NCBI RefSeq assembly: GCF_002086155.1
Contig: NZ_MVHE01000056.1
Location: forward strand, 1-34,112
DNA length: 34,112 nucleotides
Reading direction: 5' to 3'
Source: Mycobacterium angelicum
GTDB taxonomy: Bacteria; Actinomycetota; Actinomycetes; Mycobacteriales; Mycobacteriaceae
Part shown: one piece after another, positions 24,327 to 31,863 of the stretch
Numbering within the stretch: position 1 is the stretch's first letter
How the letters are laid out: every line of letters starts with the position of its first letter
The notes under the pieces: generated by a model
Told to the model about the DNA's origin: nothing
The model's database searches: none
The model's input: only the letters and a program-made list of their open reading frames with translations
Program-made: the position numbers and the translations under genes

Positions 24327-25556
24327 ATGGATGTCCCGGATTGGGTTTGGGCCCTGACCAGCTGCGGCATCGTGGGGCTGTTGGCCTTCGACTATTTCTT
24401 CCATGTCCGCAAGGTGCACGTCCCCACGCTGAGGGAGGCCGCAATCTGGTCGGCCGGCTACGTGGGCATCGCGGTGCTGTTCGGCGTCGGCGTGCTCGTG
24501 TTCGGCGGCAACGAAGCGGGCTCGGAGTACTTCGCCGGGTACGTCACCGAAAAGGCCTTGTCGGTCGACAACCTGTTCGTCTTCCTGGTGATCATGACCA
24601 GCTTCCGGGTTCCCCGTGAGGATCAGCAGAAGGCACTGCTGTTCGGGATTGTCTTCGCCCTGATCGCCCGTACCGGGTTCATCTTCCTCGGCGCCGCGAT
24701 GATCAACGCTTTCGCGTGGGTTTTCTACTTGTTCGGGCTGATGCTGCTGCTTACCGCCGGCAGTGTTATCAAGCCCGACAACCACGACGACTCCGGGACG
24801 GCCGACAACCTGGTCATCCGGATCGCGAAGAAGGTGCTGCGCACCACCGAGCACTATGACGGCGACAAGTTGTTCACGACGGTCGACGGCAGGCGGGCAA
24901 TGACGCCGATGCTCTTGGTCATGGTCGCGATCGGCGGCACGGACATACTTTTCGTTTTCGACTCGATCCCGGCGATCTTCGGCCTTACCCAGAACGTCTA
25001 CCTCGTGTTCACGGCGACGGCGTTCTCGCTGCTGGGACTGCGGCAGCTGTTCTTCCTCATCGAGGGCTTGCTGGACCGGCTCGTCTACCTCTCCCACGGA
25101 CTGGCGGCAATCCTGGCTTTCATCGGTGTGAAGCTGGTGTTGCATGCCTTGCACGAGAACAACGTCCCGTTCATCAACGACGGTGAGCCGGTGCCAGTGG
25201 TCGAGATCAGCACGGTCCTCTCGCTGGTTGTGATCGTGGGCATTCTCGTGGTCACCATCGTCGCGTCACTGCTCAGCCGCGGGGGCAAAGCCCGCACGGC
25301 GATCATCAACGCCCGCCGTCACGCCACGGCTTATCTCGACTCGGAGTACACCCACGATCCCGCCGAACGCGAGCGCATCTTCGGGATGCTGCTGGGCGAG
25401 CGCGACCAGATAATGGCGCTCGGACCGAAGTACCGCCAGCTGGTCCGCGACGAGCAGGCCCTGGTCGACCTGCTGGAACGCGCCGCCGCCAAACACGACG
25501 AGGCGGTCGAGCGCGGCGAGGCCGAGCCATTCGCCAGAACGGGATTGATCTCGTGA
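24327..25556 (+). CDS. TerC/Alx-family integral membrane protein
   Basis: 409 residues, about nine membrane segments. The signature acidic motifs of TerC lie in membrane segments: TEKALSVDNLFVFLVIM near residue 75-90 and GGTDILFVFDSIPAIFG near 205-221, with PREDQQKALLFGI after the first. TerC proteins are linked to tellurite resistance and, for Alx/MntP-like members, to manganese export during metalation of secreted proteins. The C-terminal 90 residues are a charged cytoplasmic tail (ARRHATAYLDSEYTHDPAER) with coiled character. The ATG has AAGGG four bases upstream. The DedA gene follows after 16 bp, so they form an operon. In M. tuberculosis I recall Rv0224c and Rv0225 as adjacent, so this pair appears inserted. 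Confidence 0.92.
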   Translation: MDVPDWVWALTSCGIVGLLAFDYFFHVRKVHVPTLREAAIWSAGYVGIAVLFGVGVLVFGGNEAGSEYFAGYVTEKALSVDNLFVFLVIMTSFRVPREDQQKALLFGIVFALIARTGFIFLGAAMINAFAWVFYLFGLMLLLTAGSVIKPDNHDDSGTADNLVIRIAKKVLRTTEHYDGDKLFTTVDGRRAMTPMLLVMVAIGGTDILFVFDSIPAIFGLTQNVYLVFTATAFSLLGLRQLFFLIEGLLDRLVYLSHGLAAILAFIGVKLVLHALHENNVPFINDGEPVPVVEISTVLSLVVIVGILVVTIVASLLSRGGKARTAIINARRHATAYLDSEYTHDPAERERIFGMLLGERDQIMALGPKYRQLVRDEQALVDLLERAAAKHDEAVERGEAEPFARTGLIS

Positions 25557-25572
25557 AGGTAGCCGGTGCGCG

Positions 25573-26238
25573 GTGTTTGACTCGTTGATCGACACGCTCG
25601 GCCACTCGTGGTGGGAATATCCGGTGATACTGCTGTTCTGCTCCTTGGATGCCGTCCTTCCCATCCTGCCGAGCGAGACGGTGCTGCTGACCGGCGGAAT
25701 TCTGGCCGCCGACGGATCCATGGCCCTGGGCTGGGTGATCGCGATGGGCGCCGCCGGGGCGTTTATCGGCGACAACATCGCCTACGGGATTGGGCATTCG
25801 GCCGAAGACTGGGCTCGACGCTGGATCACCCGCGGCCAGACGGGCGAGCGCGCCCTGCGCTGGGCGCACGAGGGGTTGGAGCGGCACGGCGGTCCGCTGG
25901 TGATCGTGGCCCGGTTCGTTCCCGGGGGTCGCACGGCGACGACTATCGCCTGCGGTGTGCTGGAATTCCCCTACCGGCAGTTTCTGGTCTTCGACGCGAT
26001 CGGTGCCGTGTTGTGGGGCATCCTCAACACGATGATCGGCTTCATCGGCGGGCACGCCTTCGCCGACAACCATCTCCTTGCGTTCGCGGCATCGTTAGGC
26101 GTGGGACTGGCACTGGCCGGAATATTCGAACTGGTCAGGTGGATGCGCACACGGACAACCGACCCGCACGCTCGCCGATCAGCCTCACCCGGCAGCAACC
26201 ATGAGCCTCGCAACGGCGCGCTGACCGATCCCCACTAG
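25573..26238 (+). CDS. DedA-family membrane protein
   Basis: 221 residues from GTG at 25573. DedA signatures are present: the re-entrant ILPSETVLLTGGILA segment with its glutamate (near 31-45), GDNIAYGIGHSA, and VARFVPGGRTATTIACGVLEFPYRQF (about 114-139), the conserved FxxFxPGxR motif. About five hydrophobic segments. The DedA/VTT family includes undecaprenyl-phosphate and polar-lipid flippases and is needed for envelope homeostasis. The C-terminal 25 residues are hydrophilic and variable. GAAGG in the terC stop region can serve as ribosome binding site. Cotranscribed with terC; a shared role in membrane ion or lipid balance is inference. Confidence 0.92.
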   Translation: MFDSLIDTLGHSWWEYPVILLFCSLDAVLPILPSETVLLTGGILAADGSMALGWVIAMGAAGAFIGDNIAYGIGHSAEDWARRWITRGQTGERALRWAHEGLERHGGPLVIVARFVPGGRTATTIACGVLEFPYRQFLVFDAIGAVLWGILNTMIGFIGGHAFADNHLLAFAASLGVGLALAGIFELVRWMRTRTTDPHARRSASPGSNHEPRNGALTDPH

Positions 26239-26241
26239 GCC

Positions 26242-26357
26242 AATTGCCCAGCTCCTTCGCCCGCCACTGCGTGGCGCGCATCGTCGCCGGGCGGGGCTGA
26301 ATTGCCCAGCTCCTTCGCCCGCCACTTCGTGGCGCGCATCGTCGCCGGGCTAGGCTG
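26242..26357. repeat. 58-bp tandem duplication upstream of the glycosyltransferase gene
   Basis: Copies at 26242-26299 and 26300-26357 differ at only three positions (T for G in CACTGCG, and two near the end). Each copy contains the hairpin CGCCAC-tgc/ttc-GTGGCG and ends in a purine-rich stretch; the second copy supplies AGGCTGG just before the ATG at 26365. The minus-strand reading CCCGGCGACGATGCGCG resembles a short intergenic sequence common in mycobacterial genomes, as I recall it. Confidence 0.9.
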
Positions 26358-26364
26358 GACCGCA

Positions 26365-27519
26365 ATGTCTGGTGTGCGCTCGGTACTGCTGCTGTGCTGG
26401 CGCGATACCGGCCACCCGCAGGGCGGCGGCAGCGAAGCCTACCTACAGCGCATCGGCGCCCAGCTCGCCGCCGACGGCATCGATGTCACCATGCGCACCG
26501 CTTGCTATGACGGCGCGCCGCGCCGCGAAGTCGTCGACGGCGTCCGGATCAGCCGGGCCGGGGGCCGCTACACCGTATACATCTGGGCATTGCTGGCAAT
26601 GGCGGTCGCCCGCGTCGGCCTTGGTCCGCTGCGACGGGTGCGCCCCGATGTGGTGGTCGACACCCAGAACGGCTTGCCGTTCTTGGCCCGGCTGCTCTAC
26701 GGCCGGCGGGTGGTGGTGCTGGTGCACCATTGCCATCGCGAGCAGTGGCCGGTCGCCGGGCCGGTGCTGGCGCGGGTGGGCTGGTTCGTCGAGTCGAGGT
26801 TGTCGCCACGACTGAACCGGAACAACCAATACGTGACGGTGTCGCTGCCGTCGGCGCGGGATCTGGTGGCTCTCGGCGTCGACAACGAGCGCATCGCGGT
26901 GGTGCGCAACGGTCTCGACGAGGCGCCGGCGCAGACGCTGTCCGGCCCGCGCGCGTCCGCGCCGCGCGTGGTGGTGTTGTCCCGGTTGGTGCCGCACAAG
27001 CAGATCGAGGACGCGCTGGAAGCGGTCGCGCAGCTGCGGCCCCGGATGCCGGATCTGCACCTGGACATCGTCGGCGGCGGCTGGTGGCGGCAACGGCTGG
27101 TCGACCATGTGCTCCGGCTCGGGATTTCTGACGCGGTCACCTTCCACGGGCATGTCGACGATGTGACCAAACATCATGTGCTGCAAGGCTCTTGGGTGCA
27201 CCTGCTGCCGTCACGCAAAGAGGGCTGGGCCCTGGCGGTGGTCGAGGCGGCCCAGCACGGCGTGCCCACCATCGGTTACCGATCTTCTGGCGGCTTGTGC
27301 GACTCGATCGTCGACGGGGTTACCGGAGTGTTGGTTGACAATCGCGCCGAGCTGGTAGACCGGCTGCAACAGTTGCTCGGCGATGCGCTGTTGCGCGACC
27401 AACTCGGTGTCAAAGCTCAAGTGCGCAGCGTCGATTTCTCCTGGCAGCAAAGCGCGCAGGCGATGCGTTCGGTGCTGGAAGCGGTGCATGCCGGAGCGCG
27501 CGTAAGCGGCGTGGTCTAG
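26365..27519 (+). CDS. GT4-type glycosyltransferase (Rv0225-like)
   Basis: 384 residues, matching the length I recall for Rv0225. It has the GT-B fold: the N-terminal loop HPQGGGSEAYLQRIGAQLAADG, the interdomain HCHREQW segment, VVVLSRLVPHKQIEDALEAVA opening the donor-binding domain, GGGWWRQRLVDHV, FHGHVD, and the EX7E motif in SRKEGWALAVVEAAQHGVPTIGY. It would transfer a sugar from a nucleotide donor in envelope glycan or glycolipid assembly. The ATG at 26365 was preferred to an upstream frame extension that would translate the tandem repeat. It converges with the DUF1275 gene with a 6-bp gap. Confidence 0.94.
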   Translation: MSGVRSVLLLCWRDTGHPQGGGSEAYLQRIGAQLAADGIDVTMRTACYDGAPRREVVDGVRISRAGGRYTVYIWALLAMAVARVGLGPLRRVRPDVVVDTQNGLPFLARLLYGRRVVVLVHHCHREQWPVAGPVLARVGWFVESRLSPRLNRNNQYVTVSLPSARDLVALGVDNERIAVVRNGLDEAPAQTLSGPRASAPRVVVLSRLVPHKQIEDALEAVAQLRPRMPDLHLDIVGGGWWRQRLVDHVLRLGISDAVTFHGHVDDVTKHHVLQGSWVHLLPSRKEGWALAVVEAAQHGVPTIGYRSSGGLCDSIVDGVTGVLVDNRAELVDRLQQLLGDALLRDQLGVKAQVRSVDFSWQQSAQAMRSVLEAVHAGARVSGVV

Positions 27520-27525
27520 CCGCGC

Positions 27526-28305
27526 TCACACACTCGCTGGGGCCTTTTCGCCGGCCGGTTGGGTGGCGCGGGTGTCTTCGGAGGCCGCTACCAGGCGGCG
27601 GCTGGGTACCGAGTAGCTGCCGGCCATGATCAGGCAGATCGCCGCGGGAGCGACGAATGCGTATCCGCTGAGCCAGTTTCCAAACAGCAGCCCGGTCGCG
27701 CCCCCCACCAGGAAAAGCAACAGGGTCACGGAGAGGACGGCAAGCTTCCACTTGTCGATACCCTGTCGACGGCTGCGGCCGAGCATCAGCCCGAGGTCGG
27801 TGACCGTGCCCGTGAAGTGGGTAGTGCGGATTGCCATTCCGCGGAAGCTTGAGGTCAGCCCGTTCTGCAGTCCCAGCGCCGCGGCGGCAAACAGGGCTTG
27901 CACCACGGGTGGTTCGATGCCAAGACCGGCGATATAGCCTTGCGCCTCGGCGTTTTCGCCCAGTGCGGCTAGCACCAACAGTGCCGCTTCCATGGTGAGC
28001 ATCGCGGCATGTGTCGCCTGTGTCGGATGCTGGTTGGTCCCCAGAATTACTCCGGCGGTCATGGCGCCGCCCCAGAACCCGAGCAGGATGGCCGCCAGTA
28101 GATGTCCTTCGTACAGCCATGGGTTGGCCGTGTTCATCCCTAGCTGTGTCGTCACGCCCGTGAGGTTGCCGACCGGGAAAGCAAGGACCAGTAGGGCTAC
28201 CGCGTTGACGCACCCGGCGACGAACGCCAGCGAGCCGCTGTAGCCCAGTAAGAGTCCGCGAGTCGAGGGGCCACCTTCGTGAGTCGGGTTTCTCGGTAGG
28301 CGCAC
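27526..28305 (-). CDS. DUF1275 (YoaK-type) integral membrane protein
   Basis: 259 residues from GTG at 28305 (a TTG at 28311 would add two). Six hydrophobic segments plus the family motifs FPVGNLTGVTTQLG, AALGLQNGLTSSFRGMAIRTTHFTGTVTDLG and DKWKLAVLSVTLLLFLVGG. DUF1275/YoaK proteins have no firm biochemical role. The C-terminus is a short hydrophilic tail. It diverges from a small winged-helix regulator across an unusually AT-rich 138 bp carrying inverted repeats, which suggests direct control by that regulator. I do not recall these two genes between Rv0225 and Rv0226c in M. tuberculosis. Confidence 0.92.
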   Translation of the reverse strand: MRLPRNPTHEGGPSTRGLLLGYSGSLAFVAGCVNAVALLVLAFPVGNLTGVTTQLGMNTANPWLYEGHLLAAILLGFWGGAMTAGVILGTNQHPTQATHAAMLTMEAALLVLAALGENAEAQGYIAGLGIEPPVVQALFAAAALGLQNGLTSSFRGMAIRTTHFTGTVTDLGLMLGRSRRQGIDKWKLAVLSVTLLLFLVGGATGLLFGNWLSGYAFVAPAAICLIMAGSYSVPSRRLVAASEDTRATQPAGEKAPASV

Positions 28306-28340
28306 AAGCAAGAAGCCTATATAACGAAAAATTCTTCATC

Positions 28341-28415
28341 AATAGTTTTTCATATGAATTCGCCAAGAGTGGCAGTGCGGAGCCAGGGCCATGTCGCCGA
28401 ATTAGCGAAACTATT
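28341..28415. promoter_or_regulatory. AT-rich divergent promoter region with paired inverted motifs
   Basis: AATAGTTT at 28341-28348 is mirrored by AAACTATT at 28408-28415. The perfect 10-bp palindrome TTCATATGAA lies at 28349-28358. One motif sits near each divergent gene (DUF1275 and the winged-helix regulator), as expected if a single regulator controls both. The region is much lower in GC than its surroundings. Confidence 0.45.
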
Positions 28416-28443
28416 TACGTGAAAAACGGTGTATGTTCAGCCT

Positions 28444-28761
28444 ATGAGCGCCGCGAAGGCAAACGAGTTGAGCGCCGCGCGTACCGGCTCCGAGCGCGGG
28501 TGGACATTTCTGAGCAACCACGGGCACGTACTGCTGTGCGTGTCGATCAGCGAGCCGTTGACGGCACGCGAACTGTCGCTGCGGGTCGGCATCACCGAAC
28601 GATCCGTGCAAACGATCCTGGCCGATTTGACGGACGAGGGTTACCTGGTCAAGTCGAAAGCCGGCCGGCGCAACGTGTACACGCTCAATCCCGAGGGTAG
28701 GTTGCGCCATCCTTTGGAGGCCCGTCATACCGTAGGCGAGCTCGTCGAAGCCCTGTCGTAG
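28444..28761 (+). CDS. Small winged helix-turn-helix transcriptional regulator (MarR/ArsR-like)
   Basis: 105 residues. A single winged-helix domain: WTFLSNHGHVLLCVSISEPL, then TARELSLRVGITERSVQTIL (helix-turn-helix, about 40-60), recognition to wing DLTDEGYLVKSKAGRRNVYTLNP, and a C-terminal HPLEARHTVGELVEAL typical of this small regulator group. ATG at 28444 has no strong ribosome binding site; a GTG at 28429 is an alternative. It is likely an autoregulator also acting on the divergent DUF1275 gene. Its last 77 bp overlap the end of the convergent Rv0226c-like gene; both ends look genuine. Confidence 0.87.
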   Translation: MSAAKANELSAARTGSERGWTFLSNHGHVLLCVSISEPLTARELSLRVGITERSVQTILADLTDEGYLVKSKAGRRNVYTLNPEGRLRHPLEARHTVGELVEALS

Positions 28762-30397
28762 CCACTTGGCCTACACATCCTGCTGCACCGACGATCAGCA
28801 GCGCCAGCCAGGCCAGGTGCGCCGCCATTGTCGCTCGAAGGCGGGCAGTGGATGTGTCGGTTGGGTGGCCCCCGATCCGGTAGACGGCGATGTCGGGGTC
28901 GCGATATGACGGCGTAAGCCGGTCCAAAGTGCGGGCAGCGGCTCCCATGTCACCGGCGCTATCGGACTCGGTGACCAGCCAGGTCGCCCCGGCAGCGGCC
29001 AGCGCCGACGGCTCGGGCCCGGTCAGCAGCAACTCCTGCACCGCGCGCGCGTGCGCGCCCTCCCCGGGCACCGTGACGCCGGAAATGGTCAGATCGCCGG
29101 TGGTGAGCACGTCGGCGCGAACCCATCGGGGCAACGGATCCAGAACCGGGGCCGAACCGGCCCAGGAGAAGCGCCGCATGGTGCCGGCGGGCAGCACCGC
29201 GACCGGGCCGGGCTCGCCGTTGATCACCGACGCCACCGCCGCCCAGCCCGACGGGTAGTGCACCGGTGCCACCTTGCCCGCAACCCCCCAGGCCAGATCG
29301 GGCAGCACCAGCACCAGCGCAACGCAGCACACCGGCGCCGCCACCGCCGGCCGTAGCCAGGGGCGCAGCGAAGTCACCGCGCCCGCACCGGCCAGCGCAT
29401 ACCCGGGCACCGCCAGCGCCACCCATTTCTGGCCGTCGCGCAACACCCCCAGCCCGGGCGCAACGTCGAGCACCGCACGCAACGCGTGCAGGCCCGGCCC
29501 GGTCGCCAGCGCCGCCGGAACCAGCACCGCCACCGCCGCCAGTAGCAACAACGGCAGCACTGCCGGCCGGCGCGCCACGGCCGGCAGTCCAATCGCCACC
29601 ACACCGAGCAACACCACGGCCGATAGAACCGCGAAAAGTGTTGCGCGCGAAGCGGGTACAGCCTCGCCGTTCCAGATCCCGCCCAGACTGGCCAGGCTCG
29701 CCAGCGTGCCAAGGCCCGGCTCGGCGCGCGGCGCGAACGCGCTAACCCCGTTCGCGGCCGTGTGACTGGGCAACGGCGAGCCCAGGACAGCGGCCATCAA
29801 CCACGGCAGCGCCGCCACCAGCGAAATCCCCAAAGCCGTTGCGGCCCACCGCCAGCGCGAACCCGGAACACCCCCCACGCAGACCAGCGCCACCGTCGCC
29901 GCGAGCAACAGCCCGGTAGGGGTCAGCCCGGCCAGCGCGATCCAGAACGCCAGCGCAAAGAACCGCCGGGAAAGCATCGCCGTCGCGACCCAGGGCAGAC
30001 AACCGTAACCGACCAGCAGACTCCAGTGGCCCTGCAAAAGCCGTTCGGCGACATAGGGATTCCAGATCGTGAGCGTGCTAGCGGCGAACTGGCCACCGAT
30101 CCCGGCGTCGGGTAGCGCCAAAGCCACCAGCGCCGCCGCACCCCAGCCCGCGAGCCACAGCCCCGAAATCAGCAGCGCCTTCACCACGATGCCGCCGTCG
30201 ATCAGCTGCGAGCACAGCGCCACCGCGAAGTCCTGTGGGGTGGCACGCGGAGCGGCCGTCAACCCCAGGGCAGTATCGGACAGATACGACCGCGGCGTGG
30301 AAACCGCGTCGCGCAACAGTAGATAACCGGGTCGCAGCAGCGGCGCAACCACCACCAGCGTCAGGGCCAGCGCGTACCCGGGCCGCAACCAGCGCAC
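28685..30397 (-). CDS. Large integral membrane protein (Rv0226c-like)
   Basis: 570 residues with about 12 hydrophobic segments, from GYALALTLVVVAPLLRPGYL at the N-terminus to LAWLALLIVGAAGCVGQVAT near the end. A soluble stretch lies between about 370 and 510 (PVHYPSGWAAVASVINGEPG, TWLVTESDSAGDMGAAARTL). Polytopic proteins of this shape resemble GT-C glycosyltransferases, but no catalytic motif was certain, so the role is only suggested. GTG at 30397 lies 9 bp after the stop of the Rv0227c-like gene, so the two form an operon. Homologues are reported as important for growth in M. tuberculosis. The 3' end overlaps the winged-helix gene. Confidence 0.9.
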   Translation of the reverse strand: MRWLRPGYALALTLVVVAPLLRPGYLLLRDAVSTPRSYLSDTALGLTAAPRATPQDFAVALCSQLIDGGIVVKALLISGLWLAGWGAAALVALALPDAGIGGQFAASTLTIWNPYVAERLLQGHWSLLVGYGCLPWVATAMLSRRFFALAFWIALAGLTPTGLLLAATVALVCVGGVPGSRWRWAATALGISLVAALPWLMAAVLGSPLPSHTAANGVSAFAPRAEPGLGTLASLASLGGIWNGEAVPASRATLFAVLSAVVLLGVVAIGLPAVARRPAVLPLLLLAAVAVLVPAALATGPGLHALRAVLDVAPGLGVLRDGQKWVALAVPGYALAGAGAVTSLRPWLRPAVAAPVCCVALVLVLPDLAWGVAGKVAPVHYPSGWAAVASVINGEPGPVAVLPAGTMRRFSWAGSAPVLDPLPRWVRADVLTTGDLTISGVTVPGEGAHARAVQELLLTGPEPSALAAAGATWLVTESDSAGDMGAAARTLDRLTPSYRDPDIAVYRIGGHPTDTSTARLRATMAAHLAWLALLIVGAAGCVGQVATTGLRRARLRYDGPPKDGATYPRD

Positions 30398-30406
30398 GTC
30401 GGCGGG

Positions 30407-31708
30407 TTAGGTCCGTTCGGTGGGAGGTTCGGACGGCCCGTCCTCGGGCTTAGCCGGATCCTTAGCCGCATCCGGTGGGGCGGGATCGGCCGGCGGGTCC
30501 GCGCTCGGCGGACCGGCTTCCTCGGTCACCTCCGGCGGCCGCTGCGCGGGCAGCTTCTCGGTCTCGGCTTCGGCCCCGGGCACCGGTGGTTCCAGCCCGG
30601 CTCGGCGCAGGAAATCGGTGTCGTCGCGGTCCAGGCCCGGATCGGTCAGCGCGCTCTCGGTGCGCAGGCTGAACGAGGCCAGCACCGCCCCGCCGATCAG
30701 CGCGATCAACCCGACCGCGGTGAACGTGATCGGCAGTACCCGCGACCACAGTGCCAGCCGGTCGCGTTCGTCGCGGGCCATGTTGACCTGCGATTCGACC
30801 GTCTCCTCGGTGGACGTCACCTTGTAGTCGGCCAGCGTCACCTCGGGCTTGAGCGCATCGCGGGCGAAGTAGTGGTTGGCGTGCTCGGTTTTCTTGACGA
30901 TCGTGCCCGAGACCGGGTCCACCCAGAACGTGCGCTGTGCGGCGTAGTAGCGGGTCATGGTGATCTGCTCGTTCGGCTCGCCGGGCACGCCCCACATCGC
31001 GGCCGAGGTGGTGACCTTGCCGTCCTCGTCGCCGGCATACAGCGACGGGTAGCGGATGGGCGCCACCAGCTTGCCCTCTGAGTTGTAGCCGACGGTTTGG
31101 GTGAACTTATAGGTGCTCAACCCGTTGACGTCCTCTTCGCCCTCGTAGTTCGCGTCGAAGGCCTTCTGCGCGATCGGATCGAAATAGGGATACGTCTTCT
31201 TTTCGGTGTGGAACGGGAAGCGGTAGGCAAGGCCGTCGTGGCGCAACGGGATTGCGGCGGGCGGGCTCTCGTCGTTGAAGCCGCGCGGCTTTTGCACCGA
31301 GCCGCCGGTGTGGGTGTCGTCCGAAACGGCCATCGCAGTCTTGCGGTTCAGGGTGACGGTGTCGACGATGGCCAGCAGCAGCCCGCTGTCCTTCTGCTTG
31401 TCGGTGCGCCGCACCGAGGTTCCGACCTGAAGGGTCACCACGTCGGCGTTGGCCGGGGACTCCACGCTGACCTGCTGCTGGGACACCAGCGGCACGTTCT
31501 GGTTGGTGACGACGTGATCGCCGGACAGCGACGCAGAGTCGAGTGCCGATCCGGTGCCCTCGCTGATCAGCGTGCTGTCGAGGTCGAGCGGGATTTTGGT
31601 GATCCTGCTGCTGGTATAGGTCGACAGCAGCAGCGCGGCGATCAGCAGGGCAGCCCCCAACCCGATCGTCCCGCATGCGGCGATTCGCAACATGACTGCT
31701 CGATTCAC
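30407..31708 (-). CDS. DUF3068/PorA-family membrane protein (Rv0227c-like)
   Basis: 433 residues. An N-terminal membrane anchor (LRIAACGTIGLGAALLIAALLL) is followed by an extracytoplasmic domain of about 280 residues (VDTVTLNRKTAMAVSDD, RFPFHTEKKTYPYFDP, FWVDPVSGTIVKKTEH). A second membrane helix near 325-348 (VLPITFTAVGLIALIGGAVLA) leads to a Pro/Glu/Asp-rich cytoplasmic tail. This two-helix layout is that of DUF3068, whose members are annotated as PorA-like and are needed for normal envelope growth. GTG at 31708 has a strong GGAGGAG eight bases upstream. First gene of a pair with the Rv0226c-like gene and divergent from the acyltransferase. Confidence 0.92.
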   Translation of the reverse strand: MNRAVMLRIAACGTIGLGAALLIAALLLSTYTSSRITKIPLDLDSTLISEGTGSALDSASLSGDHVVTNQNVPLVSQQQVSVESPANADVVTLQVGTSVRRTDKQKDSGLLLAIVDTVTLNRKTAMAVSDDTHTGGSVQKPRGFNDESPPAAIPLRHDGLAYRFPFHTEKKTYPYFDPIAQKAFDANYEGEEDVNGLSTYKFTQTVGYNSEGKLVAPIRYPSLYAGDEDGKVTTSAAMWGVPGEPNEQITMTRYYAAQRTFWVDPVSGTIVKKTEHANHYFARDALKPEVTLADYKVTSTEETVESQVNMARDERDRLALWSRVLPITFTAVGLIALIGGAVLASFSLRTESALTDPGLDRDDTDFLRRAGLEPPVPGAEAETEKLPAQRPPEVTEEAGPPSADPPADPAPPDAAKDPAKPEDGPSEPPTERT

Positions 31709-31863
31709 GTGCGCCGCTCCTCCTTACTGGTCCAACGACTCGCTCCGACCTGACCAAGCAGCATGGCAAAACCCGTTTGACCCTAACAGCAGAACGTAGC
31801 GGCCCGGCGGACGAACCTTTCGGGTGTACCCAATTCGGCCGGCAACCCACCCGGGGCAAACTG

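Noticed and set aside
26302..26364. N-terminal extension of the glycosyltransferase by 21 codons
   Set aside because: The extension would translate the 58-bp tandem repeat; the ATG at 26365 gives the expected family length.
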